From: Martelella sp. HB161492
Lineage (GTDB): Bacteria; Pseudomonadota; Alphaproteobacteria; Rhizobiales; Rhizobiaceae
Assembly (NCBI RefSeq): GCF_013184775.1
Contig: NZ_JAATVV010000003.1
Span: 342,804 to 406,803 of the forward strand
DNA length: 64,000 nucleotides
Reading direction: 5' to 3'
Position 1 is the first letter of the stretch. Each line of letters begins with the position of its first letter. The translations under genes were made by a program, and so were the position numbers. Of the stretch, positions 30,345 to 37,778 are shown piece after piece. The notes beneath the pieces are model-generated. The model saw only the letters and a list, made by a program, of their open reading frames with translations, ran no database searches and was not told where the DNA came from.

Positions 30345-30545
30345 GGGCGGTGCGATGGCGGCAAGCGTCAGCCCAAGGAAAGGGCGCGATGGCGGCAAGC
30401 ATCGGCCCGAGAAGCGGGCGTGATGAGAGCAAGCATCGACCCGAGCGGTGGGGGCGATGGCGGCGAGCGTCGGACCTGGAAGGGGGGCGCGATGGTGTCG
30501 AGCATTGGCTCTGGCCGTTGGATGGCCGTAAGCACCGGCGGGGGG
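30345..30545. repeat. Degenerate 34-bp tandem repeat, about six units
   Basis: Units centred on GGGCGCGATGGCGGCAAGC recur with the GATG anchor at 30354, 30388, 30422, 30456, 30491 and 30521: spacing 34, 34, 34, 35, 30. A fuller unit adds a TCGGCCCGAGAAG-like tail. The period is not a multiple of three, so it does not encode a simple peptide repeat in one frame. It lies in the 603-bp gap between the TetR gene and the amidohydrolase-like gene, which holds no convincing gene. Confidence 0.75.
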
Positions 30546-30734
30546 GCAAAGGGGCGGGACGATCTGGCGCGTGATCCGGCCAGCCTGACCTGAGAGCGAC
30601 AGGATCAAGGGGGCATGAACAGTCACGCAGAGCGCCGGGCCGAAACCACAAGATTGCAAGATGCACTCGGTCAAGAAGGGCTTTTCGCTCCGACATGGCC
30701 GTGCCGCATTGCCCTCAGGCCTGGCGAGCGCAAA

Positions 30735-30802
30735 GCTGATCGATCAGCGCGCAAAAGGGCAATGAGACGGGGCGACGGCGAAGCCCGTTGCCGCGCCCCG
30801 TC
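30735..30802 (-). terminator. Palindrome and GC-rich hairpin downstream of the amidohydrolase-like gene
   Basis: GACGGGGCG (30766-30774) pairs with CGCCCCGTC (30794-30802), with an inner ACGG/CCGT. On the minus strand it is followed by CATTGCCCTTTTGCGC, a modest T-run, so it may terminate the gene ending at 30852. A perfect 14-bp palindrome GCTGATCGATCAGC (30735-30748) lies just beyond. Confidence 0.45.
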
Positions 30803-30851
30803 AGTGGTCGGGGCCTGCAGTTCATGACCGCGCAGAGGGACGCGGCCGCGC

Positions 30852-32348
30852 TCAGCCGGCAGCAGCGATGGGCATAAGCGACTGAGCGTCTTCTGCTTCA
30901 TTGGCGGCCGGCGGCCGGGCATTGGGGGTGAGGCCGGTCAGCAGCCGGAACAGCATGAAGGGCTGCGGCCAGTCCACCACCGTTGCCAGCGCGTCCCGGA
31001 TTGTCGCCAGGGCTTCGGCGGCTTCCGGCAGGGAGCGCCTGTTGCCGATATCATGTTGCGGCAGCGCCATCAGCGCATGAACCCAGCCATCGGCGGCAAC
31101 GGCCATACCGCCGCCGGCATCAATGACGGAATTGGCTGCAACGGCCATATCCTGTTCCGCACGGCCAATCACGAGAAGCTTTCCCGGCGCATAAGACAGC
31201 GTGGTGGCAAAGGCGCCACGCCAACGGCCAAAACCCGAGATGAACCGGATGTCCGGCTTCGCTGCGCGTTTGGAATGCGGATCAATCAGGGCCACCATGA
31301 CCACGTCATCCGGCAGGGCAAGCATGCCCTTGCGGATCTTGCCTTCCATCTGACCGTAAGGCGCATCGCCGGGCGCTGCGGCGACGGAGATTGCGGGACT
31401 GTCGGTCGCAATGCGGAAGTGATCGGCTTCTATGTGGCCGCAGGGCAGCGGTACGCCAGCGCCTGTGGCTGCGATGACGGGTCTGCGCATGGCCGTCCTG
31501 TCGACAATCGTTCCGCCGGCGATGACGGTGTGAATGGTCAGGTCGTTCAGATCGTCAAGCAGCACGAGATCCGCCGCTCGGCCCGGCGCCACAATGCCGA
31601 GATCCTTGCGGCCAAGGGCGATGGCGGCATTAATGGTCGCGGCCTTGATGACATGCAACGGTGCAAGGCCGTTGCGCACGAGGCGCTGCATCAGTGCAAT
31701 CAGCCCGCCCTCGCGGTCGAGCGTGTCCGGCAGGCAGTGACCGCTTGAGAGCGTGAGCGACAGCGGAAACTGTGGCAGCCGCTTCAAGGCCTTGACGAAG
31801 TCGGGCAGGGCCTGGGGGTAGGAGCCGTCGATGATCACGGAAAGCCCGTCACGCAGCATGGCCGTGAGTTCGCCAGCCGAGGTGGCTATGACGAAGCTGT
31901 CATTGCCGCCAAGATCGTCGACAGAGCTCAAGAGGCGCAGTTTGCCTGCCGCCTTGACAATGTTCCCTGTGGCCTGTCCGGATGATGGCCGCTCGCTTTT
32001 GCGCCAGACGGCCGTCGTGACGCCATGGGGCAGAACGGTATCGGCATAATGCTGCGGTGACACCATCGCCGTTTCGATGCGCGCAGCCATGTCGATGAAG
32101 CCCGGGGCGAGAAACAGGCCGCAGGCGTCAATCTCGCTGCGGGCCTTGCCCGCACTGCCGGGGGCAAGAACGGCGGTGATCCGGCCTGCCTTCACGCAGA
32201 CATCGGCCGGGCGCAGTTCTCCCGTCGTCACATCGACAAGCGTCGCGCGGCGGATCACAAGATCAGGCGCGTCGCTTTTTGGTGTAGCCGTTCTGCCGCC
32301 CACGCTCTTTACCGTGGACCGGGCTTCCGACGATGTTCTGCCGGCCAT
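30852..32348 (-). CDS. Adenine-deaminase-like amidohydrolase with lost metal ligands
   Basis: 498 aa. The fold of an Ade-type adenine deaminase is recognisable: APGFIDMAARIET, then PHGVTTAVWRKSE, and later LGIVAPGRAADLVLL plus the beta-sheet C-terminal domain. But the metal-binding His-x-His of GFIDxHxHIES is Ala-Ala-Arg here, the D-P-H-E motif is gone, the middle barrel region is shortened, and the C-T-D-D-R motif reads S-S-G-H-C. A normal deamination centre therefore cannot form; a non-enzymatic or changed role is inferred. The start at 32348 has GGAAAG 8 nt upstream; an upstream ATG at 32414 has no support. Confidence 0.7.
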   Translation of the reverse strand: MAGRTSSEARSTVKSVGGRTATPKSDAPDLVIRRATLVDVTTGELRPADVCVKAGRITAVLAPGSAGKARSEIDACGLFLAPGFIDMAARIETAMVSPQHYADTVLPHGVTTAVWRKSERPSSGQATGNIVKAAGKLRLLSSVDDLGGNDSFVIATSAGELTAMLRDGLSVIIDGSYPQALPDFVKALKRLPQFPLSLTLSSGHCLPDTLDREGGLIALMQRLVRNGLAPLHVIKAATINAAIALGRKDLGIVAPGRAADLVLLDDLNDLTIHTVIAGGTIVDRTAMRRPVIAATGAGVPLPCGHIEADHFRIATDSPAISVAAAPGDAPYGQMEGKIRKGMLALPDDVVMVALIDPHSKRAAKPDIRFISGFGRWRGAFATTLSYAPGKLLVIGRAEQDMAVAANSVIDAGGGMAVAADGWVHALMALPQHDIGNRRSLPEAAEALATIRDALATVVDWPQPFMLFRLLTGLTPNARPPAANEAEDAQSLMPIAAAG

Positions 32349-32819
32349 ATTTTCATCTTTCCGTGTGACGGCGCGGCCTTCGTTCAGATACCGCGCGGCG
32401 TGTCTTGATCGCAAGAATCAGCGTATTGGTTGTGTATGCGCTGCTTTTAGCGCCTAAATAGGTCGTTGCTGTGTCAAATCAACGACAAATTCGTATAGGT
32501 GGGGGGCGAAAAAGGCTTATCCTCACGCAATCCCGCTGAGGCCGTGCCACTGTCACGGCTGCCTCTTGCATTGCCGTTGCCGGGTGCCAGACAGCCGAAA
32601 TCATCGCCTCCGGCAATAAAGATCGCATCTTGAGGCTGGTTTCGCGCCTAAAATTTCGCCTTGTTAGGCAAATAAGGCAAGAAAGTTGCTGCGACGCGGC
32701 AATTTCGGGTGGTGGGGGCTTGAAAGTCTGAACAAAAGTAATTAGTACCGCGCGGTACGGTACAGCCGGGATCGTTTTCCCGGCCCAGGCCCCAAGAAAC
32801 ATGAAGCAGGAAACCATCC
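32349..32819. other. 471-bp divergent intergenic region
   Basis: This region lies between the divergent amidohydrolase-like and TRAP genes. It holds an inverted repeat GTCGTTG/CAACGAC (32462-32468 and 32480-32486) and a 14-bp palindrome at 32745-32758. The short frames within it are not supported as genes. Two divergent promoters are expected. Confidence 0.6.
32745..32758 (+). promoter_or_regulatory. Perfect 14-bp palindrome upstream of the TRAP gene
   Basis: GTACCGCGCGGTAC is fully palindromic and is followed at once by GGTAC, a partial repeat. It lies 61 bases before the ATG of the TRAP binding protein, a good place for an operator. A LacI-family regulator is encoded 2.7 kb downstream and is a candidate binder, but this is only inference. 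Confidence 0.5.
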
Positions 32820-33926
32820 ATGGACCGCCGCACATTCTTCAAAAAGGCGGGCGTCGCTTCGGCGGGTGCCCTCGTCCCGGCTGCGCTGGCAGCCCCGGCC
32901 ATTGCTCAGGAAAGCCCTGAGATCAACTGGCGTCTCTCATCTGCATTCCCCCAGTCGCTTGATATTCTCTACAGCGCCTCGACCGGCATTGCCGATCGTG
33001 TGGCTGAAGCGACGGACGGCAAGTTCAAGCTCCAGGTCTATGCAGGCGGTGAGATTGTTCCGCCGCTGCAGGTTCTGGATGCCGTGCGCAACGATACGAT
33101 CGAAATGTGCCATACGCCGTCCTATTACTATATCGGTCAGGACATGACCTATGGTCTTGGAACGGCTGTTCCCTTCGGCATGAATGCACGCCTGAAGAAT
33201 GCATGGCTCTATCAGGGCGGCGGCAATGAGCTGTTTGACGAATTCTTCGCCACGCAGGGCCTTGTCGGCCGTCCGGCCGGTAACACCGGTGCCCAGATGG
33301 GTGGCTGGTTCCGCAAGGAAATCAACTCGGTTGATGACCTCAAGGGTCTGAAGATGCGTATTGCAGGGCTTGCCGGCCAGGTTATGGCCAAGCTTGGCGT
33401 CACCCCGCAGCAGATCGCCGGCGGCGATGTTTATTCGGCACTCGAGCGCGGCTCGATTGATGCCAGTGAATTTGTCGGCCCCTATGACGATCTGAGCCTC
33501 GGCCTCGTCAAGGTGGCGAAATATTACTACTATCCTGCCTGGTGGGAAGGTGGCCCGACCATTCATGCCTTCATCAACAAGGCGAAGTTCGAAAGCCTGC
33601 CGAAGAATTACCAGCGCATCATGATTGATGCCTGCGACGCGGTGAACCTCGATGTTCTGGCGCAGTATGATGCCAAGAACCCGAAGGCCCTGCGCGAGCT
33701 CGTTGCTCAGGGTGCGGTTCTCAAGCCCTTCAGCGATGACATCATGGAAGCAGCCTTCGCCGCCTCCAAGGAAGTCTTTGCCCAGATTTCGGCTGACAAC
33801 CCAACCTTCAAGAAGATCTATGACAGCCAGATCGATTTCAAGAAGGACGCCTATCTCTGGATGCAGCTTGCCGAATTCTCGTTCGACAAGTTCATGATGA
33901 TCCAGCAGCGCAAGAACAACCTCTGA
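32820..33926 (+). CDS. TRAP transporter solute-binding protein, TakP-like
   Basis: 368 aa. The N-terminus MDRRTFFKKAG with a hydrophobic stretch ending APAIAQ is a Tat signal, so the protein is exported folded to the periplasm. The body matches DctP-family proteins, close to the 2-oxoacid-binding TakP type: K-M-R-I-A-G-L-A-G-Q-V, A-G-G-D-V-Y-S-A-L-E-R-G-S-I-D-A and YYYYPAWWEGGP. The ligand is probably a monocarboxylate or 2-oxoacid. It is followed by a strong terminator, and no DctQ or DctM membrane subunits lie nearby, so it is an orphan that must use permeases encoded elsewhere. Confidence 0.9.
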   Translation: MDRRTFFKKAGVASAGALVPAALAAPAIAQESPEINWRLSSAFPQSLDILYSASTGIADRVAEATDGKFKLQVYAGGEIVPPLQVLDAVRNDTIEMCHTPSYYYIGQDMTYGLGTAVPFGMNARLKNAWLYQGGGNELFDEFFATQGLVGRPAGNTGAQMGGWFRKEINSVDDLKGLKMRIAGLAGQVMAKLGVTPQQIAGGDVYSALERGSIDASEFVGPYDDLSLGLVKVAKYYYYPAWWEGGPTIHAFINKAKFESLPKNYQRIMIDACDAVNLDVLAQYDAKNPKALRELVAQGAVLKPFSDDIMEAAFAASKEVFAQISADNPTFKKIYDSQIDFKKDAYLWMQLAEFSFDKFMMIQQRKNNL

Positions 33927-33952
33927 TCTCTCTGGGATCGAAGGCATTGCAG

Positions 33953-33982
33953 AAAGCCCGGGCGATGAGCCCGGGCTTTTTT
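33953..33982 (+). terminator. Intrinsic terminator after the TRAP gene
   Basis: AAGCCCGGGC, a GATGA loop and GCCCGGGCTT form a 10-bp stem with T6 continuing the 3' arm. It lies 27 bases after the TRAP stop and isolates the gene from the next one. Confidence 0.92.
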
Positions 33983-34104
33983 GTCAGGGAACACTTTGGG
34001 CGCACAGGCCGATGCCTATTTGATGGAACTGGCGGAATTGACGCTCTGGTGCCGCGGACTTAAGCAGTACGGGTTGTTTTTCGATCGGGTGACAGGAGCG
34101 GGCA

Positions 34105-35322
34105 TTGGCTGGACGTTTGGTAATCGTGGGTGCGGGACAGGGTGGATTTGCGGTCGCGGCAAAGCTCAGGGCGCTGAAGGATCCGCGTCCCATCACCATG
34201 ATCGGTTCCGAAACCGTTCCGCCCTATCAGCGTCCGCCGCTGTCGAAGAAATATCTGCTCGGGGAGATGAGCTTTGACCGCCTGATGTTCCGCCCCGAGA
34301 CGTGGTACGCGGACAATGATGTTGATCTCAGGCTCGGGCATTTCGTCGAGGCAATCGATCGGTCTGCCAAAACGGTGGTGATGCAGAATGGCGAGGTGAT
34401 CGCTTATGAGCATCTGGTGATTGCCACCGGAGCCACGCCCCGAAAGCTGCCATCGGCCATTGGCGGTGATCTTGATGGCGTCTTTGTCATGCGCGAAAAG
34501 CGCGATGCCGACCGTCTTGCCGGCGTGATGGAGGCTGGAAAATCGCTTCTCGTGATCGGTGGTGGCTATGTCGGCCTGGAGGCCGCAGCCGTCGCCCGCA
34601 AATTCGGGCTCGCCGTGACGGTCATCGAAATGGCAGACCGCATTCTCAAGCGTGTGGCGTCTCCCGCGACGGCCGATATCATGCGCGCCATCCATCAGTC
34701 ACACGGCGTGACGATCCGCGAGCAGACCGGGCTTGAGCGGCTTGTCGGCGACAATGGCCGGGTAACGGGCGCGGTTCTGTCCGATGGCACGGTGATTGCC
34801 GCCGATATTGTTGTTGTCGGCATCGGCGTGACGCCGAACGACCAGCTGGCCAAGGATGCCGGCCTGGAGGTTGCCAATGGCATTGTCGTTGATGACCGGG
34901 CCAGAACCTCGGATCCGGCGATTTTTGCCGTTGGCGATTGTGCGGAACTTCCGTTCCGCGGTGCTCGCATCCGGCTGGAATCGGTCCCCAATGCCGTCGA
35001 TCAGGGGGATGCCGTTGCGGCTGTCCTGGCGGGCGACGATAGGCCCTATCTGCCCGAGCCCTGGTTCTGGTCCGATCAATATGATGTCAAGTTGCAGACT
35101 GCCGGCTTCAATCAGGGCTATGACCGCACGGTGACACGGCCCGGTCAGCGCGAAGGTGCGGTTTCCGTCTGGTATTTCCGGGGCGGGGAATTGCTGGCGG
35201 TGGATGCGGTCAACGATGCGAAGGCCTATGTCTCCGCCAAGAAGATGCTGGCCGCAGGAACCAATCCGTCCCCCGAACGGATTGCAGATCCCGAGACGGA
35301 CCTGAAGTCCTTGCTTGGCTGA
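34105..35322 (+). CDS. FAD-dependent ferredoxin/rubredoxin reductase-like oxidoreductase
   Basis: 405 aa. It has two dinucleotide folds: FAD at LVIVGAGQGGFAVAAKLR (N-terminus) and NAD(P)H at LLVIGGGYVGLEAAAVAR (about 146-163), plus the second FAD motif IFAVGDCAELP (about 273-283) and a C-terminal reductase domain. It resembles the electron-transfer reductases of cytochrome P450 and dioxygenase systems (putidaredoxin or rhodocoxin reductase type). The only start that keeps the Rossmann strand is TTG at 34105 with GGAG 8 nt upstream. No ferredoxin or oxygenase partner is encoded nearby. Confidence 0.9.
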   Translation: MAGRLVIVGAGQGGFAVAAKLRALKDPRPITMIGSETVPPYQRPPLSKKYLLGEMSFDRLMFRPETWYADNDVDLRLGHFVEAIDRSAKTVVMQNGEVIAYEHLVIATGATPRKLPSAIGGDLDGVFVMREKRDADRLAGVMEAGKSLLVIGGGYVGLEAAAVARKFGLAVTVIEMADRILKRVASPATADIMRAIHQSHGVTIREQTGLERLVGDNGRVTGAVLSDGTVIAADIVVVGIGVTPNDQLAKDAGLEVANGIVVDDRARTSDPAIFAVGDCAELPFRGARIRLESVPNAVDQGDAVAAVLAGDDRPYLPEPWFWSDQYDVKLQTAGFNQGYDRTVTRPGQREGAVSVWYFRGGELLAVDAVNDAKAYVSAKKMLAAGTNPSPERIADPETDLKSLLG

Positions 35323-35535
35323 GCCAATTTATCGGCGGGGGCGGCGGCAAGCCTGCTTGCCGGATTATCGTATTTTACTAATATGTGGTTGTAATGAATG
35401 ATTCGATGAGGCTGCGGGCAAGTAATTCGCCGGTCACAAAAAAAATATTTTGAGCTTGCATTCTGTTGGAACAAAATGGGGGTGACTACGTTATTTTTAG
35501 TTGTGCGTGTGTAGTGTTCTGGCTCTCAGAGATAA

Positions 35536-36624
35536 ATGATGCGGTGTCGGCTCGGACCGATTGAGCGCCTTGGGCGAATGGAAAAGGATACGTATTTGTC
35601 TTCTCGTCAGCGTGGTGGTGCCAAGCCAAGAACAACTTTGAATGATGTCGCCAATATCGCAGGTGTCAGCCCGATCACGGTTTCACGCGCGCTCCGAGAG
35701 CCACAGAAGGTTAGCGACAAGCTGCGCGAACAGATCCTGGCCATCGTCGATGACATCGGTTATGTCCCGAATTTTGCCGCGCGGTCGCTGGCCAGCCGGC
35801 ATAGCGGCGTCGTTGCCGTCCTTGGTCCCATTCTGGGGTCGCGCGCGTTTTCGCTGGCGGCAAAGGGTGTGGAGGATCGCTTCCAGCGCTCTGATCTGCG
35901 CACGCAATTTGCCAATACCGGTCTCAATGCTGCCGAAGAAGCGCAGCAGCTGAAGCTGTTTCTGGCCCAGAACCCGGCGGGGATCATTATCGAGAGCTTT
36001 GCCGAATTTCCCGTCAACAAGAAGCTGATTGCCGAGATCGACTGCCCGGTTGTCCAGATGATGGATACCAGTCTCGATCCCCTGGATATGGGGGTTGGCA
36101 TATGCCACCGCGAGGCGGCGGCTGCTGCCACCCGGATGCTGATTTCCAAGGGCTACCGGCGCATAGCGTCGCTGGGCGCCAGCAAGGATATCCGCTCTCG
36201 CCGGCGGTTTGACGGCTATCGCGATGCATTGGTCGACGCCGGACTTTATGATCCGGCACTGGTGATCGATTCCGAGCGCGAACATTCGCTGGAATTCGGC
36301 ATGGTGCTTCTTGATCAGCTCCATGCGCAGCGGCCGGATATGGATGCTGCCTTCTGCCACAGTGATGAGCTGGCGCTTGGCGTCTATTTCCGTTCGGTGC
36401 AGCTGGGCCTCAGAGTGCCGGAAGACTTCGGTATTTGCGGCTACGATGGCATGTCCTTTGCCGGCATGGATAATGCGCCGCTGACAACGGTTCAGGTGCC
36501 CCTCTATGAGATCGGCGAGAAGGCCGCTGAACTGATCATCCGCTTCATGAGCGAAGGGGAGAGGCCCAATGATGCGGTCCGTCTGGATGCGACGATCATT
36601 GAAGGACGGACAACGCGTTTCTGA
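35536..36624 (+). CDS. LacI-family transcriptional regulator (GntR-like)
   Basis: 362 aa from the first ATG; MEKDTYLSSRQRGG at 35578 is an equally possible start, and neither has a strong ribosome site. The LacI helix-turn-helix reads TLNDVANIAGVSPITVSRAL, followed by the hinge region and a periplasmic-binding-protein-like sensor domain. The closest resemblance is to gluconate-type (GntR) LacI members. The gene stands alone; the target is unknown, with the palindrome before the TRAP gene as one candidate. A repeat element begins 17 bases after the stop. Confidence 0.88.
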   Translation: MMRCRLGPIERLGRMEKDTYLSSRQRGGAKPRTTLNDVANIAGVSPITVSRALREPQKVSDKLREQILAIVDDIGYVPNFAARSLASRHSGVVAVLGPILGSRAFSLAAKGVEDRFQRSDLRTQFANTGLNAAEEAQQLKLFLAQNPAGIIIESFAEFPVNKKLIAEIDCPVVQMMDTSLDPLDMGVGICHREAAAAATRMLISKGYRRIASLGASKDIRSRRRFDGYRDALVDAGLYDPALVIDSEREHSLEFGMVLLDQLHAQRPDMDAAFCHSDELALGVYFRSVQLGLRVPEDFGICGYDGMSFAGMDNAPLTTVQVPLYEIGEKAAELIIRFMSEGERPNDAVRLDATIIEGRTTRF

Positions 36625-36640
36625 CGCCTGAACCGTGGAC

Positions 36641-36897
36641 AAAAACGCCGCATCTGTTGCGGCGTAGGGCTGTTGACAGAGCTGCCCCCCTTTTGCTGTC
36701 GTCATGCCTGTGCTTGTCACAGGCATCCAGCCGGCGCGCGTCCGCGCGACGAAAGACCCCGTCTATTCAATGCTTTATGAATCTGGATCCCCGTGACGAG
36801 CACGGGGATGACGACGGAGGGGGCGGCTATTCACCCCAAACAGGTAAGCGGAATGGCTTTGTAAGCAATCTGACACCGCAACATATGCGGCGTTTTT
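36641..36897. repeat. Dispersed intergenic hairpin element, copy A
   Basis: About 257 bp. The two ends form an imperfect terminal inverted repeat of 41 bp (36641-36681 against 36857-36897, 31 of 41 positions matching by my count), each containing a CCGC..GCGG hairpin beside a T5/A5 run. Inside lie three stem-loops: ATGCCTGTG/CACAGGCAT (36704-36726), CGCGC/GCGCG (36735-36748) and ATCCCCGTG/CACGGGGAT (36788-36810). The internal 193 bp (36685-36877) align without net gaps to copy B at 54461-54653. It has no coding capacity. It starts 17 bases after the LacI stop. Confidence 0.85.
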
Positions 36898-36922
36898 AGT
36901 CCCTGGCTCAAATTCGCCTTTG

Positions 36923-37645
36923 TTAACCGGCTGCCTGTGCCACATGCAGGCCGCATTCGCGCTTGGCGTCATTTTCCCACCACCAGCGGCCGGCGCGTTC
37001 CGGTTCTCCGGGCTTGATCGCACGGGTGCAGGGCTCGCAGCCGATCGAGGGGTAGCCGCGCTCATGCAGCGGATTGACGGGAACGGCATTGTCGGCGACA
37101 TAGGTTTTCACGTCTTCGATCGACCAGTCTGCGAGCGGGTTGATCTTGATGAGGTTCCGCTCGGCATCATATTCGGCAAAGGGTGTTGAGGCCCGGTTGC
37201 CGGACTGGCTGCGGCGAAGGCCGGTAACCCAGAAGCCGGCGCCCTGCAGTGCGCGGGCAAGCGGAACCAGCTTCCTGATCTGACAGCAGGCATGGCGGGC
37301 TTCGACACTGTCGTAAAAACCGTTGCGGCCGTAGCGGCTGACATAGTCGGTAACGGCAGCAGGGTCGGGACGGAAACGTTCGATCGCGATGCCGAAGCGC
37401 CTCTCGGTCTCGGCTATCAAGGTCACGGTCTCGGTAAAGAGCCGCCCGGTATCAAGCGTCGCCACGCGGATTTGAAGCCCGTTGAGCGCTATCGCTGCCG
37501 TGATTACCTGATCCTCAAGGCCAAGGCTGGTGGTGAAAACCGCATCGCCGCCAAGCCCGGCGACAAGCGCCAGCCGTTCCTCGAGCGCAAGCGCAGCGAG
37601 CTGGTCATTTAGCGTTTCAGCGGATTCAATCGTAATTTCCTGCAT
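36923..37645 (-). CDS. cysH: Assimilatory adenylyl-sulfate (APS) reductase
   Basis: 240 aa. It reduces APS to sulfite with thioredoxin electrons, in cysteine synthesis. The four iron-sulfur ligands are present as Cys120-Cys121 (HACCQIRK) and Cys203/Cys206 (GCEPCTRA), the mark of the APS-specific rather than PAPS-specific enzyme. The catalytic Cys231 lies in the C-terminal ECGLH motif. The start at 37645 has GGAAAGG upstream; an upstream in-frame ATG adds 16 unsupported residues. No other cys genes are adjacent. Confidence 0.94.
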   Translation of the reverse strand: MQEITIESAETLNDQLAALALEERLALVAGLGGDAVFTTSLGLEDQVITAAIALNGLQIRVATLDTGRLFTETVTLIAETERRFGIAIERFRPDPAAVTDYVSRYGRNGFYDSVEARHACCQIRKLVPLARALQGAGFWVTGLRRSQSGNRASTPFAEYDAERNLIKINPLADWSIEDVKTYVADNAVPVNPLHERGYPSIGCEPCTRAIKPGEPERAGRWWWENDAKRECGLHVAQAAG

Positions 37646-37778
37646 GTCATCGCCTTTCCGGTTCCTGACGACACTATCGCAACAGTGCGACAATTTCGCC
37701 AGCCAACGGGATTTTGCAAAATGACAGTTCTTGGCAAAAGCTTGCCGTCTTCAGCGCCTGTTTGGAAAAACACTTCCC

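Noticed and set aside
30285..30696. Two overlapping roughly 130-codon minus-strand frames across the 34-bp repeat
   Set aside because: They are low-complexity translations of the tandem repeat, two frames look equally open, and neither has a ribosome site or family match.
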